Positions 1-12,954 are shown, counted from the first letter of the stretch. The stretch: 64,000 nt of DNA from Blastocystis hominis (GCF_000151665.1 NW_013171816.1:253001-317000), one strand, 5' to 3'. The notes: generated by a model not told the origin, from the sequence alone. Numbers and translations are program-made.

Positions 1-1245
1 TTCCCGCGATTAGCCAGTAGACCCAACGAAGATCAAAAACCTGCTTTTCCTCTTTTCGCTGGCTTGTTTCTCTGCTGTGAAAGCAAACCGAAAACCCGAT
101 CAACGAACACAAAAACCCGAACCCAAACAAATTCTGAGAAATAAGCAGCCAATCCTATTCTCACTCGCCAAGAACCGGAAAAATAGTGCAGAATTCCGGA
201 AAGGAACATTTCGCCCGATTTCTTCGATTCATCTCCCGCGAATAATCGGAAGGTTCCGTACTCCAATCGAAGGAGATGATTGAAAAATCCTATGTCAAAA
301 ATCGGGGCTATTTTTACCATATAAAGTGTGTGCATCGCCCCAACTGGCTTTCTTTGGGAAGTACGAATCGATGACTAAGTAAGCATAGGGCAGTAATCCT
401 GCGAAAAACAGGAGTGTGAGTTGGAAAAAACGTTTGGTGGTGAGTTCGTGCGATTTGATTAGAAGGTAGAGAATGGAAAGAATAATTGGGAATAAGTAAA
501 AAACAATCGTGTGCTGATTGCAGAGGGACAGAGCAGAGATAAAAGCTCCGTAGCATGCAATTCGGAACACTATTTTAAACACTATTTCGAATACGATTAC
601 GATGTTGATTCTCTTCTCTCCAGTAGTAATAATAGAACTTCACAGTGAGATATAAAACAATGCAGATGAATAAATTGTTTAGAGTGAAGACTTCAAATTG
701 CACCGATTGAATCCAAAAGGTCTGACCAAAGGATAGGAGCACTGCGTGAAAATAGAATGAAATGGGTACAAGGAAAAATGGCCGAGCTCCATTTGTCTCC
801 ATCTGTTAAGCAGAAGATCGTTGATGAGAGGAAGAATACAGCTGCAGAAGCAAAGATAGTACTTAAAATGTTAAGCACCAGCGCTGGATTCCCGATCCAA
901 CTGAAGCATCGCCAGAAAAGATGTCCAACCAAGGTAATCAGGGGATAACCTACAGAACAAGGATTGGCTCTTTTCTACCTGGAGAGTGTATCATTCCCAA
1001 CTGAACGGTATTTGTGACAATTTCTCCATTGTCACCTCCGACGATTGTAGGATTAACAGTAAATAGATACACGATTTGTACAGCAATTGCGCAAAAGAAC
1101 GGCTGTATGTGAAATGTAATATGCAAAATACAATATGGGATGACTTTCCCTCAAGCTCCCAATCTTCCAGTTTAGCAAGATACTGCCTTTTGATATTGCT
1201 CCCACTCACTCTCCTTGAGCTAGCGCCCGACCTTGACTTAGCCAT
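1..1245 (-). CDS. TMEM260-like multi-pass membrane protein (DUF2723), C-terminus beyond window
   Basis: Multi-pass membrane protein of the TMEM260/DUF2723 family; human TMEM260 is an ER protein O-mannosyltransferase. The start is the ATG at 1243-1245. The sequence shows the family N-terminal motif GGDNGEIVT, then SPGYPLITLVGHLF, matching GGDSGEL...HPPGYPLF of the family. Further on it has WIQSVQFEVFTLNNL, LCNQHTIV, GLLPYAYL and LRLEYGTF, all TMEM260 landmarks in the right order. To join them, short GT-AG introns must be removed, among them a 29-nt one after KSSHI, a 29-nt one inside SPGYPL and a 28-nt one inside TLYGFFNHLL. The gene runs off the left edge, so the C-terminal part is missing. 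Family assignment is firm; the transferase activity is inferred from the human protein. Confidence 0.85.
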
Positions 1246-1264
1246 TGTAAATTTGTGTGTAAAA

Positions 1265-1474
1265 TCAACAGAAACGATTGGGAGATGAAAGAGGCACCTG
1301 GTATTTTTTAAGAATGGCCGCTATATCCGAATTGTTGGAGAATGCATGTGTTAGGCTAATTGTCAACGATTTGTCTCGACGAGTCTCTCTAATTGGATAC
1401 TGCTTCTTAGCTCTTTCTAAAGTGCAAACATGCACCGTGGAGAGTAAGAGTATGCAAATAAATCCGAAATACAT
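1265..1474 (-). CDS. possible small secreted protein, unidentified
   Basis: A 69-codon open frame starting MYFGFICILLLSTVHVC, which looks like a signal peptide, followed by a basic stretch (ERAKKQYPIRETRRDK). It ends about 20 nt before the start of the TMEM260-like gene on the same strand and lies opposite the 5' flank of the ATAD2-like gene. No family is recognised and no intron or TGTTT-type 3' motif is seen. It could be a chance open frame in the promoter region. Confidence 0.28.
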   Translation of the reverse strand: MYFGFICILLLSTVHVCTLERAKKQYPIRETRRDKSLTISLTHAFSNNSDIAAILKKYQVPLSSPNRFC

Positions 1475-1625
1475 TTTTCTGGAATAAAGAAAGAGCGGCA
1501 AAACTCCTATCTGTGAAGAAAGCAGCCAGTCTTTTTCTATTGAGTATATTTCGAATGAAAATAAGAAAGAGAGCAAGTCGTCCAAAGGAAGTCGTATAAA
1601 GTCTGATAATTCTCCCAAGTAGCTT

Positions 1626-4600
1626 ATGATCACTTCTTCCTCCGATGATGATGGTTCAACCACAGGTTCAGAATCTGCTTTGCATGGGTCGTAAGAGAAA
1701 TATTCTTTTTCTTTTACTTCTAGTGAAATCGAGAACAACAAATCAGGCAGTGACGTTGAAAAGAGTATTGAGGACTTCTGTATTCTTTTTCGATATTTTC
1801 TTATAACCTAGTAGCAGAAGAAGCAAGTCATTATATTGGAGACTCGCGTTACCCATTGCGGGTAAATTCTCTTCTTCGCTGCTCTTTACACATTAGAAAC
1901 GATCCAAACATGTGATCGACGCCCCTTACCAATCTTCAACCAAGAAAAGTACTGGGAAACGTTCCCATCCTAAAGCTGCCGAACCCTCGAAGTCCAAACC
2001 CTCGGCCCCTTCTACTTCCAACCTCTCCAGTATTCAGAGCAGCGACAGTGAGAGCGTCGACAGCTCCTATTCGAGCGACAGCGACAACAGCGGCGCCTTC
2101 GCAGGCTCCAGTTACGATACGGACAGCAGCTCGTCCTCTGTATGCCTTTCAATCGTATTGTAACACAGTCTTCTTCTTCTTCTTCTTCTACATCACATCC
2201 ACATACATCAACACAATCATCAAAACCCAAGCAAACTTCGCATGATTCATCAGCTGTTTTTATTTTGATCCCCTTTCTGATCCGCAGAGTCTTCTCGATG
2301 TGTCCGGCCCCGGTTCCGATTCCTCGCATCCTTCCTCCAAACGCTACTCCATGCGACATAACCGTCCCGTACGCTTCTCCGTTTCCCTGTTTCCCAGAAA
2401 TTCCATCCATTCGAATTCACCCACACGCCGCCTCGCCATCCAACACGCAGAACCACGCGACGGCGTAATGGATTCGATACCTTCTCTCATGCAGGCCTTC
2501 ATCATCACACGAACAACAAAGCCAGCGTGTCTTCTTCTTCTTCTTCACCTTCTTCCTCGTCGTCTTCTTCTTCGGATGAATCCTCCTTCGCTCACGCCGA
2601 GAAACGCAGACGCAAAGAACTCATCGATATGATCCAGCCGCTCAACGCGGAATCCTCCAAACGCGATTTGTTGAAAGCCGACGCGACGCCGATCAGCGTC
2701 GACACATCGATCTCTTGGGACTCCATTGGAGGCCTCAAACAGCACATTACAGCCCTCAAAGAAATGATCGTGCTGCCTCTCCTCTACCCCGAAGTCTTCC
2801 AAAAGTTCCACGTTTCCCCTCCGCGTGGCGTTCTCTTCGTCGGCCCTCCGGGTACCGGCAAAACGCTCGTCGCTCGCGCGCTGTGCAACAGCTGCTCGAT
2901 TGTTGCCTCCGTTCATCGTCGTAACGCGTAGGGCGGAAAGAAGATTTCGTTCTTCATGCGGAAAGGCGCGGATTGTTTGAGCAAATGGGTCGGCGAAGCG
3001 GAACGGCAGCTTCGTTTGCTCTTCGAGCAGGCGCGCGTGTATCAGCCGTCCATTATCTTCTTCGATGAGATCGACGGATTGACGCCGACGCGCTCGTCCA
3101 AGCAGGACCAGATCCATTCGTCGATTGTCTCCACGCTACTCGCGTTGATGGACGGATTGGACTCGCGTGGCCAAGTCATCGTGATCGGAGCCACCAATCG
3201 CGTCGATACCGTCGATCCAGCGCTTCGACGCCCCGGACGATTCGATCGCGAGATGCTTTTCGATCTCCCCGACCTCGAATCGCGTCTGGAGATCCTCAAA
3301 ATCCACACGAAAACCTGGGTCCCCGCTCCCGATCCCGCCGTTTTGCAGTCGCTCGCCGAGCGAACTTCCGGTTTTGCTGGCGCAGATTTGAAAGCTCTCT
3401 GTACGGAAGCAGCTCTCTGCGCTCTGCATCGCGAGTATCCGCAGATCTACGCGACCTCAGCGAAGCTTCGCATCGATCCGGATCACGTTCGCGTGGGATT
3501 GGACGACTTCCACTGCGCGTTGAGTCGGATTACGCCGTGTTCGCAGCGGTCCAATCCGCACCATTCGCAGCCGCTTCCTTCGTATCTTCGTTCTCTTCTC
3601 GAAAAGCCGCTGCAGTGCTTGCAGAGCGAAGCCAATGCGCTCTTTCCCTATTTCTCTTCCACTCCCAAGCAGATATCGCTGGTTTCGTCGAGTCCGCTGT
3701 GCTTTTCCCCGCGGTTGTTGGTCGTGGGACACACTGCGTTGCTCGTCGATTCGCTGGCGTCCGCGTTTCTCCATTCGATCGATCATTGCCACATCACCCA
3801 ATTCGATTTGTTGAGTGCTTGGCGCGATGGATCGATTCACGAAACGCTTTCGAACACGCTCAGCGAGGCGTACCGAAACGCGCCTTCGGTTCTGTATTTG
3901 CCTCATTTGAATGATTGGAGTGGCGTGTATCCAGAGGCTCTTTCGCTTTTGCAGAAGGGTCTGGACGCTTTTCTCCCCACACACCCGATTTTTGTGTTGG
4001 TTACGGGGGTGGGGGAGGAGATCGAAATCACTTCTTTGTTTTCGGAAAACACGTTTCGAGTATTCTCGCTCTCCGAATCCTCATTGGATCATTCTTCCCT
4101 CTTTTCCACTCTTTTCCCTCTTCTTACACGCACTTGCACGGCTCCGTCCGCTGCTCCTTCGCTTCCTGTTTTGGAAGTGGAGGATGCGAAGACGCAGCCC
4201 GCACTCACTGAAAGCGAATTAGCGGTTCTGAAAGAACGAGAAGAGCACTATCTCCGCGAACTTCGCATCTTTTTCCGCGAAGTGCTGTACGAATTGCGAC
4301 GCAATCCGCGCTATCGCTGCTTTGTGGAGCTGGTGAAAGAGGAAGACGTTCCGGATTATTACGATATCATCAAGAACCCGATGTGTTTGGATATGATGTT
4401 CACTACGGTGGATAAAAAGGAATATACGTCACTAGAACGATTCATGAAAGACATCATTTTGATTCAGGACAATGCGAAGGAGTACAATCCGAACACATCT
4501 TCTGGAAGAAAGATTATTCGAGCGGCGGCTGCGATGGTGGATGAGGTGGAATCGATGGTTCATCGGTTTAAGAAGAAGTTGGGATACAATTTGTTTAAGA

Positions 4601-5013
4601 AATGTGAGGAAATCTTGGCTCGAAGAGAGGAAGCAAAGAAAATGGAGAAGGCAAAGTCGAAACCGATCGCATCGCCGCAGAAACGAAAGCGGGGAGCGAA
4701 GAAGGTGGAAGAAGAAGAGAAAGAGAAAGAAAAAGAAAAAGAAAAAGAAAAAGAAAAAGAGAATGAGAAAATGATGGTGGAACCTGCTTGTGTGACCGAA
4801 GCAGATCAGAAACAAGCTGCAAAGCTGATTGAGAAAATGAATACGAAGTGGAAAGACCTCACATTGAATGAATGTATTGTGAAATATGAACAGATTGTGC
4901 GGATTTGCATGGAGCAGGATTCTCTGTATCATTCTGCACAAGACAAAATGAAAGTAGGAAGTGATCTCTGTTGTTTGATTTTGTAGGAAATTGCACAAAC
5001 AATGGATTTATAG
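1626..5013 (+). CDS. ATAD2: ATAD2/Yta7-type AAA ATPase with bromodomain
   Basis: Nuclear AAA+ chromatin ATPase. The start chosen is ATG 1626, because introns of 33, 32, 35, 29, 32 and 29 nt then join an acidic Ser-rich N-terminus containing the family motifs RYPLRKR and RYSMRHNRP. The AAA1 module follows: DSIGGLKQHI, Walker A GPPGTGKT near 2850, then a 30-nt intron, FFMRKGADCLSKWVGEAERQ, Walker B IIFFDEIDGL and the arginine-finger region RRPGRFDRE. A second, degenerate AAA-like region lies at about 3700-4080. The bromodomain at about 4230-4500 holds YRCFVELV, VPDYYDIIKNP and NAKEYNPN. A Lys/Glu-rich linker follows, and a 33-nt intron near 4952-4984 leads to the final codons ending in TAG at 5011. 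In yeast and human this family acts on histones during transcription and replication; that role is inferred here. Confidence 0.93.
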
Positions 5014-5150
5014 GTAGTTTAGTCATTTATGTTTCATGTTAAAAAACAATATTATTATTTATAAAAACATAATAATAGTAATCGAAGTAATCAAAGTAAT
5101 TGTAATAGTAGTAATAACAAATACTTAATTTTTAAAATACCATTTTCAAT

Positions 5151-8100
5151 TTATGAAGGTTTTGATTTTGGCTTTGTTGTATACAATTGATCTCTCACAT
5201 CTTTACTCGACGTTAATAACTTCGTCAGCACTTCATCCCCTCCTAGCTGCAAAACTCCCTTCTTCAGCACTTCATTCTCGACATAGTATTGCTGCAAGCA
5301 AGTCAAAACCTGCTTCAACTCCGTCGCAAGCACGCCTTCTTCTCCCTGCAACTTCAGCAAGTCTGCGCGCACATCACTCAGCTCCATTTCAAGCTGCGAT
5401 GCTTCGTCTTTACTCGCTTCCAACTCGCTAGCAAGCGTCTCTTTTTCTTTCGAGCTTTCTACAATCGAGAAAATCCACAACAAATACCTGCTTCCTTCGC
5501 TGCCGCGTTTTCCACCTGCTTTTCGAGCGACTGAATCGTCTCTGCGCATTGCTGCAGTTCTTTCTGCTCTACAATTCACTTCCTTTAGCGAACCAAACGC
5601 TTTTCCTTCTCCGTCTCCAGCGTATTCAATTGGTTCTTCATCGTTTCAAGCTCTCCCTTCATCTTCTCAATCTCTTGATTGTCCATCTGGCTTTGATTCT
5701 GTCGAAGCATTCGATTCTCACTCTGCAAGCTTCCAATCAGCATCTCCAACTCACTAATCTGCTCCGCTGAATCGCCTTCCAAAACGGGTTTCTCCTTCCA
5801 CATCGTTTCAATTTCCACCTTTTCCTTCTCCAATTCATTGAACTTCGTTTCTAACTCAGACTTTTCGAAGGTCAACTCATCGATTCGCTGCTCCATTTCC
5901 CTAATTTGCTTCTCGCGTTCCTCTGCGATCTTCGCCCAATTCACCATTTCTTTCTATTCTTGACTTTTAAAACTCTGATTCTACGTTTCCTCCAGCAGAA
6001 AGCTGGATTTTCAGTTGCTTGATTTCCAAATCCTGCGAGCGAATCAGATTCTTGAATTCCTTCAATACGTCACTCTCTTCTCCCGCGGGAATCTGGAGGT
6101 AATGATCGACGACTCGCTGTCGGAAGGAATAGAATTCGCTGTTGCATTCGTCCAAGAATTCTGTGGAGTTTCTACAATCAACTTTGGGGTCAACAAACAC
6201 ATCAATCGATTCGCAGGCTCCGATTGGTTGGAGAGTCCCGCGGTTTCCAAGGAAGTTTGGGAGGTGAGCATCAACGCAAAGGAGGTCAGCACTCCCATTC
6301 CCGTGATTTTCTGTAGCAATCCAAGAAAGTCGAGTGTCTCATCCCTGTTATGGTTGCACAAACTCATCAACAACACGCACAACACGCCGATTTTTCGTCC
6401 TTCGTCTATTCCTCAATCGATTTGCTTTCGTTCACCCTCGTTTTTATAATCCTGCGCTTGATTGTGAGCGAGCTCCATAATCGAAACGATGTAGGGAACG
6501 TCTTGCAAAATTTGACTCACTATTTCGCTATGGAGATCGATAACTAGTAACAGAATGTGAACAATTCGGCACTATTTTTGGAATTCCAGAAAAAGACGTA
6601 CCATGACAGGAGTGTCAATCTGAGTGAAATGATTGGCTATGCAGTCCAGCAAAAATCGGACGGATTTCTGCCCATTGATGGAGATCGCTTCAAAAAAGGA
6701 GGGATCTTGCTGCCCCTCATTTTCCTCTTTTCAATCCTACTTTGCAGCAGAGAAGATAAATATCCGAGGCTCTGACAAAATTCCGATTGATTTCTCCGTC
6801 CGAATTTTTCGCAAAAATGGCTTTGGCAAATATTTGGAGCAAGTATTTTCCGGAGGAACGCGTGTGATTGATAACCGCGTCGCTCACCAGCACGTTCGAA
6901 GCCAGCATTTCGATCAAAAGGCTCTCATTGGCCTGGTTATCTGGGAAAAGGAAGTAGGTGTGAAGCAGGTAGCTTAGAAGGGAGATTTGGTTTCCGGCGT
7001 CCATAACGTCGATTTGTTGAAGACTATCAACGGAAGACATCACTGTACATAAGGAGAAACGAAGAAGGATACGTCGAATGGAGCGAAGAAAAACGGACTT
7101 GCTGCGATGAGCGAAGTCGGAAAGAATCGCGGTGAGCTGTGAATTGGATGGCTTTTTGGAGGATGTAACGCCAAGATAGATGTCGAATAGAATAGAAGAC
7201 AATAATAAAAATTCCCAATGTTCGGTCTATTTTGGATCTATGAGAAAAGAAAAACTTTGCTAATGAGTTTGATATTGTTTTTTATAATCAACACACTCGC
7301 ATTATCGGCGACTTGGGAGCCATCAATCATCGCTAGATCGGTTAGTTCTTCAATCATCTATAGGATGAGACTCCTCAATTGGAGAAACGAAGATGGAGTA
7401 GCGAATAATGTCCAGCTGGATTGAAAAGGGAGTTTCACTCGATGGATCCTCGTTTTTGTCGAGAATTGTGGAATACACAGAAAAGTCGATGATTTGAAAC
7501 TCTTGTTGTTGGACTGATAAGAGCGAATTGATGCAAATGTTTGACATGATGAGTTGTAAATAAGAAACTATGCATCAATTATTACAAAGAAAGAAGAAAA
7601 CGTTGCGAAAGGAGTTTCATTGTAACAAGGTTTTTATGCATGATAAAATACACCATTTTGAGGCAGTCTCGCTTCACCACGCCTGATTCGGATGCGATAA
7701 TGTGAAAAAGCATGTCGAATCCGTCCTAAGCATAAGCAAACAAACAACTAGAATAAAAAAGTACTTGAAATGCGATGAAGTTTGCTATATCTGGATACTG
7801 CTCGACAAGGAGAAGCAAGACAACAAGAAGATCATTCCGAATTTCCTCGCGGTTGTCGTTCAGACAATCTACGAGCTGTTGAAGAGCTAGCGGGTCTTGA
7901 CTGATACAATCTCCCACGAGTTTCTGAATCGTTAGAATCCAGTGTAAAATCTACCCGATTCACTTTGAGAGACCATTTTAGAATATCAATAACGACTAAA
8001 CGCGAGTACATATCTTCATTGCTAAACTGCCCGAACAAAACACGAAGTGTGTCTGCATTTGCAAATAAACTTTCCACGTTCTTCCCAACGATCGCTTCGT

Positions 8101-8415
8101 TTCCCTTGTAAAACGATTCTTTGACTAAAATGGAGAGAACATCGAGTAAGTTCTGGAGCAGCTCAGAATCTTGTGCGTAGTCAACAATATATGTGAAGAG
8201 CGTAGGGATACAGAGTTCGGCTCCAGTGATAGGATCTTCACGCACTGCGCTCTTAAAAGGTATGCCTCCAACTTGCAACATACAGCTAATTCTTTAGATG
8301 CATCTCGTTTATCAGCAAGATACGTCGAACCCTCGATTTCAGATAGCAGTGTTTCAATATCTGCGCTCTCTTCAGACTCGGAGGAATCCCGCTTCTTCCA
8401 ATTTAGAAAGGACAT
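5151..8415 (-). CDS. USO1: p115/USO1-type vesicle tethering factor
   Basis: Golgi tether that captures ER-derived COPII vesicles. The start is ATG 8413-8415 (MSFLNWKKR), followed by TYLADKRDASKELA, which matches the p115 opening repeat. The armadillo-like globular head can be followed through many introns of about 30 nt: LVDCLNDNREEIRNDLLV, then NFIAFQDGFDMLFHIIASE, matching IVAFENAFERLLDIISEEG of human p115. At about 6000-6200 the head-to-coil junction reads VFVDPKVD, then LIRSQDLEIKQLKIQL, matching the IREQDLQLEELRQQV motif of p115. The C-terminal 800 nt encode a long coiled coil (EREKQIREMEQRIDELTFE and onward), with introns of 31, 30 and 29 nt. The stop is at 5151-5153. No acidic C-terminal tail typical of animal p115 is seen. 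Confidence 0.9.
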
Positions 8416-8463
8416 TCTGATTCAAAATCGTTGTCCAAAAAATACGCAAAAGCAAATTTGTAT

Positions 8464-8471
8464 CTCAAACA
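8464..8471 (-). terminator. polyadenylation motif TGTTTGAG (variant)
   Basis: Variant of TGTTTGTT placed so that the first T of the encoded TAA of the EDC4-like gene lies exactly 5 nt upstream of the motif. Cleavage at that T would give UAA whether or not the genome encoded it. Confidence 0.55.
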
Positions 8472-8473
8472 GA

Positions 8474-11400
8474 TTAAAAGTGGCTTATCGCACGGCGAAT
8501 GCCCTTCAAAGCATACAGCGTGTTGCTATCCGCACATTCCTGGTTCTCCAGACTTTGCAGTCTCTGTATAAACCGGTCGATTTGTCGCAAGATCGCCAAG
8601 CTCAGCTGATGTTCCTTCTCTTTCTCTTGATGCCTCATATCCATCTTGAACAACAGATCGGTCATCATATTCACTCTCCGACTGGTCTGATCATAGAGAT
8701 TCCCGCTCACCTAGCAATGAGGAATTCCAAAAATCCCCACGATTTTCATAATCTCTAAAATCTCCACAATGCTGAAAGGAGCGTGAAGCCACTCCGGGTT
8801 ATACAGACTCACCACCTTCTTCGCAACCTCCTCGTCAGCCAATCCGGCCATCTACAAATAACCCCCTATTTTTGGAATTACCGAAAGCAGAAGCTCTTTC
8901 GTTTTGTTCTCCTGAATCAGGCTTGGAATGGACTCTGAAAAGACGGACACCACGAACTTCTCCCCGGCCTCTCGAATCTGGTGCATGTCGCTCGCCACTT
9001 TTTCGATTCGCGAGGCCATTTCGGCGTCAGGGAGCTGCGGCAAGCGACCCAGCAAGTCATCAATCACGCTCTCGATCATCGGAGCCAATTCGTTGATGAA
9101 GAAGCTCCCAATCCGCGTATCCAGCGCCTGTGGGAGCGACGCCAGCGCCTGCCGCTCGGGCTGCTCGGCCAGCGTTTTGAGCTTGTGAGCGTAGGCATTG
9201 AGGAAGCTCTGCCGAGTCCGATTCGCTGACTGGTTCATTGATTGGCTCAACGGACCATTCTGAACAATCTGGCCGCTTTGACCACTTTGACCACTTTGAC
9301 CACTTTGACCACTTTGACCCAATGGACCCGTCTGCTTGGTCTGCTTGGTCTGTTTGGTCTGTTTGGTTTGTTTTGCCTGCTTCGTTTGCTTCGCCTGCTT
9401 GGTCTGCTTCGCCTGCTTCGTTTGCTTTGATTGGTTGGGCTGATTGGGATGGAGGGCGGGGGACTGCGAGGGATCGCCGAAGAGCGAAGAAATGCTGACC
9501 TCCCTTCCCATGGGCATCGAGCTGGTCTTGGAAAACGTTTCAGGACAAGGGCAGGGCGATGGATGGAAGAACGACTTCTGCTCGGAGGTTTTGGACGCGA
9601 AGAGATCGGCGAGGTCGAGGCGCTGCACGGGGTCGTGGCGATCGGAGGGCTCGTCGATGAGTCCGTCCGAGAACAGCGAGACCACGTCGGCAGGTTTGGA
9701 GGACGCGAAGGGCTTGGAAGGCAGCGGAGACCCAGAAGGCGACGCAGAGAGCGTGGAAGAAGAAGAAGAAGAAGCGGAAGCGAGAAGGGAAGGGAAGAGA
9801 GAAGACTCGAAGAACGAGGAGGGCTGGAGCTCGCGCGTCGCGATGGGCATTCCCTGGACGGGAGCGCAATTCTCGATGCCCGTGAGGAGATCGAACGGCT
9901 CTCCGCAGAACTGGAGCGTGGGGCGCGGACGGAACTCTTTCGCAGGGTGGATGAGCTCGTCGAGAAGAAGCGGATCGCCCTCGGTGGCTATGGAAGTGAC
10001 GCCGTTGACCGACTGGAGGTAGGAAGTGAAGTCTTCGGAGTAGTCTTCGAGCTCGCGAAGATTGGACTCGATCGTGCGATGGGAGATCTGAGGAAGGAGC
10101 GAATCGTTCATACCGATTCCGTCGTAAATATCATCGATATGGCTCATCGAATCCACTTCTTCTTCTTCTTCTTCCTCCTCCTCTTCATTTTCATCATCAT
10201 TTTCATTATCTTCTTCTTCTACTTCTTCTTCTTCTTCTTCTTCTACTTCTTCTTCATCTTCATCTTCTTCTTCTACTTCTTCAGAGGAAAACGCTTCGTT
10301 GTCTGTTAACGATTGCAAGAAATCCGAGGCGAGCGTACAGCAAAAGAGTTCGGAGTTCGACACGCAGCAAATCTCTACACTTCAGAGAATACACTCGACG
10401 CTACGAAAGCCGTTGTGATCCACAATAGACAGCTCGTTCAGTTCGATGTTACAGGCGAACTGGAGCTTCTGGACGTGCTCTCCGAACAGCAGTAAATGGA
10501 AGGAGTTCTGGTCAGGATACCAGAGAAACACGCTCTGTGAATCAGGAGTGAGCATTTGTGGAGGCGAAGGAAAGGCATCTTTGGAGAGCTTCACGAGCGA
10601 TGCGGAGTTTTGAGAGAAAACAATGCGCTGAATCTGATAGACAGGAGAGTCTTGGTCGTCCCAGGATTCTTCGATGAGCACATAGAGTGTGTCTTCGTCC
10701 GCGAAAGCTGCATCGATGATCCGAGCATGTTCTAAAAAGAGATAGCAGTAGTCTCCAGAAAAAATCTAGAAGTAGACGGTTGGTGGGGAAGCGTACTCGG
10801 TTCTGCTGAACGATAATGTCGTCTGATTTTCTACGCTGAACAGTGACCATCGAAGAACTTCCGCTTCTAAAACACGTTTTCTTGACAGAATGAGAATTCC
10901 GTAAGGCAGAAATGGAACTGTACATAATACTTCCATTGTACGCTATTTTGAAACAATAGTAGCAATGAGGGAAAATTAATATAACTTCAGTAGGATCCAA
11001 CTTCGAGAAACAAAAGGACTGAGGAGCTTCTGAATCGCATACTATGGAATAGGCGAGCTCCAACTACATTAGGAAAACTAACTGCAAACATACAATATCG
11101 CTATTCTCACAAATCTTTAGGATTAGTATATAGATACCAGATTTTATAGCCACGAACCTTTCTGATAGCGCTAGATCGGTTATTGATGCTTGAGCTTTGA
11201 AGACATGACACATTGAAGGAGATTTCACAACCAAACCAGTATCATCTTTGACGTACGAAATAAGATCGCCATGCTGTACCAGCAACCGAAAAGAACTCCC
11301 ACGAGCCAAATAATTGGGATCTCTTTCAAAATTCAAATTGATATAATTCTCAGGATGATATGTTTCGTTTCGAAGGTAGCTCAGCACCATATACCCAATA

Positions 11401-11626
11401 TTAAGATCTAGCGAACTGTATAAAGAAAAAATAGTGTCTTATCGAAAAGTGGAATTCCAGTTTTCGACGAGAAATTGAAAACTTGACGAAAACAAGCTAT
11501 GTCATTCTGAAAATGTGAGGCGTATCGACCAATACATGTGGCAAGAAAATCGAATTCACTATCAATAAATGGATACTTTTCTTTTGTTTGCCTTTTGACA
11601 TACTCGCGTTCGATTCCCTTTCCCAT
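8474..11626 (-). CDS. EDC4/Ge-1-like mRNA decapping scaffold (tentative)
   Basis: Long cytoplasmic scaffold candidate. It starts at ATG 11624-11626 (MGKGIEREYVKR). The N-terminal third (about 11400-10400) reads as WD40-like beta strands, for example SITDLALSERFVAIKSG and SVFLWYPDQNSFHLLLFG. The middle (10360-9200) is low complexity: acidic Glu/Asp runs, Ser-rich segments, then tandem KQTKQA and GQSGQS repeats. The C-terminal part is helical: SFLNAYAHKLKTLAEQP, SFFINELAPMIESVIDDLL, then two 30-nt introns, then LLFKMDMRHQEKEKEHQLS and LKGIRRAISHF. Propeller, disordered linker and helical C-terminus whose end resembles the EDC4 terminus (a two-helix block ending in a run like ARRLSLMLHGL) is the EDC4/VARICOSE order. 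Similarity is weak and rests on architecture. Confidence 0.5.
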
Positions 11627-11823
11627 GGTTGCTCGTTCTGCTATATTGGTTTTTGCAAATTCTCAAAAATGAAATCAACCGAATTATACTGGTCTAACGA
11701 TCATACCGATACTGTTGTGTGATCGTTAGTTTCGAAAGTAGAACTCTTCGTAATTATAGGAAATATCACTGGAACTCACCGGAATCGAACTTTGGGTGAA
11801 TTCACATAAAATATTTTATTACC

Positions 11824-12954
11824 ATGGAAGAGATACAGTCTGTTGTGATTGATAACGGTTCCGGCATGTGTAAGGCTGGATTTGCTGGAGATGATGCTCC
11901 TCGCGCCGTGTTCCCTTCGATTGTGGGACGTCCCAAGCACCCTGTGTACATGGTGGGCATGGAGAACAAGGATCACTTCGTTGGAGACGAAGCTGAGTCG
12001 AAGAGAGGAGTGCTGAACCTGAAGTACCCCATTGAGCACGGAATTGTGACCAATTGGGACGATATGGAGAAGATCTGGCATCACACCTTCTACAATGAGC
12101 TGCGTGTCGCTCCTGAGGAGCATCCTGTGCTTCTGACCGAGGCTCCTTTGAATCCTAAGGCGAACAGAGAGCGTATGACTCAGATTATGTTCGAGACGTT
12201 CAACGTGCCTGCCATGTACGTCCAGATTCAGGCTGTGCTGTCTCTGTACGCTTCGGGTCGTACCACTGGTTGCGTGATGGATTCCGGTGACGGTGTTTCT
12301 CACACTGTCCCCATTTACGAGGGTTATTCGCTTCCTCATTGCATTTTGCGTCTGGATCTGGCTGGTCGTGATCTGACCGAGTACATGCAGACTATCTTGT
12401 CCGAGCGTGGATACAGTCTGGTTTCTACTGCTGAGCGTGAAATTGTGCGTGACATGAAGGAGAAGCTGTGCTACGTGGCTCTGGACTTCGACAAGGAGAT
12501 GAAGCTGGCCGAGGAGTCTTCGGTGGTGGAGAAGTCGTACGAGATGCCCGATGGAAACATCGTGACCATTGGAAACGAGCGTTTCCGTGTGCCCGAGGCT
12601 CTGTTCAACCCCTCTTTGTTAGGTAAGGAGCTTCGTCACGGAGGTGTGCACGATGCCACCTACTCGACCATCATGAAGTGCGATGTGGATATCCGTAAGG
12701 AGCTCTACAGCAACGTGATTCTTTCTGGAGGTTCCACCATGTTCCCTGGAATTGGTGAGCGTATGCACAAGGAGCTGCTGGCTCTGGCTCCTCCTAGCAT
12801 CAAGGTGTCCGTTCTCGCTTCTCCTGAGCGTAAGTACATGGTGTGGATTGGAGGCTCCATGCTGGGTAGTCTGTCTTCCTTCCACAACATGTGGATTTCC
12901 AAGTCTGAGTACGACGAGGCGGGTCCTACGATTGTCCACAGAAAGTGCTTCTAA
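11824..12954 (+). CDS. ACT: actin
   Basis: Conventional actin of 376 residues in a single exon. It begins [20 protein letters not shown] and ends [10 protein letters not shown]. The phosphate-binding loops [19 protein letters not shown] and [13 protein letters not shown] are intact, as are [19 protein letters not shown] and [16 protein letters not shown] few substitutions (for example [19 protein letters not shown]) are typical of divergent protist actins. The start has a good context (ACCATGG) and lies 197 nt from the divergently transcribed EDC4-like gene, so that gap must hold both promoters. Codon use is strongly biased compared with its neighbours, consistent with high expression. The encoded stop TAA is followed after 31 nt by TGTTTGTT. 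Confidence 0.98.

Noticed and set aside
2012-3117. Long minus-strand frames opposite the ATAD2-like gene
   Set aside because: They are shadows of the AAA and Ser-rich coding sequence, whose plus-strand reading matches the family end to end.
7738-7746. TGTTTGTT on the minus strand inside p115 (and another near 33852 inside MCM8)
   Set aside because: Both lie within introns of genes whose conserved reading continues beyond them, so they are not used as ends, or the motif alone is not sufficient.
9431-10309. 292-codon plus-strand frame over the EDC4-like gene
   Set aside because: Arg/Glu-rich then Phe-rich antisense of acidic tracts; the minus strand continues through normal introns into the rest of the gene.
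11776-12339. 187-codon minus-strand frame opposite actin
   Set aside because: Antisense frame created by actin codon bias; not supported by any motif.
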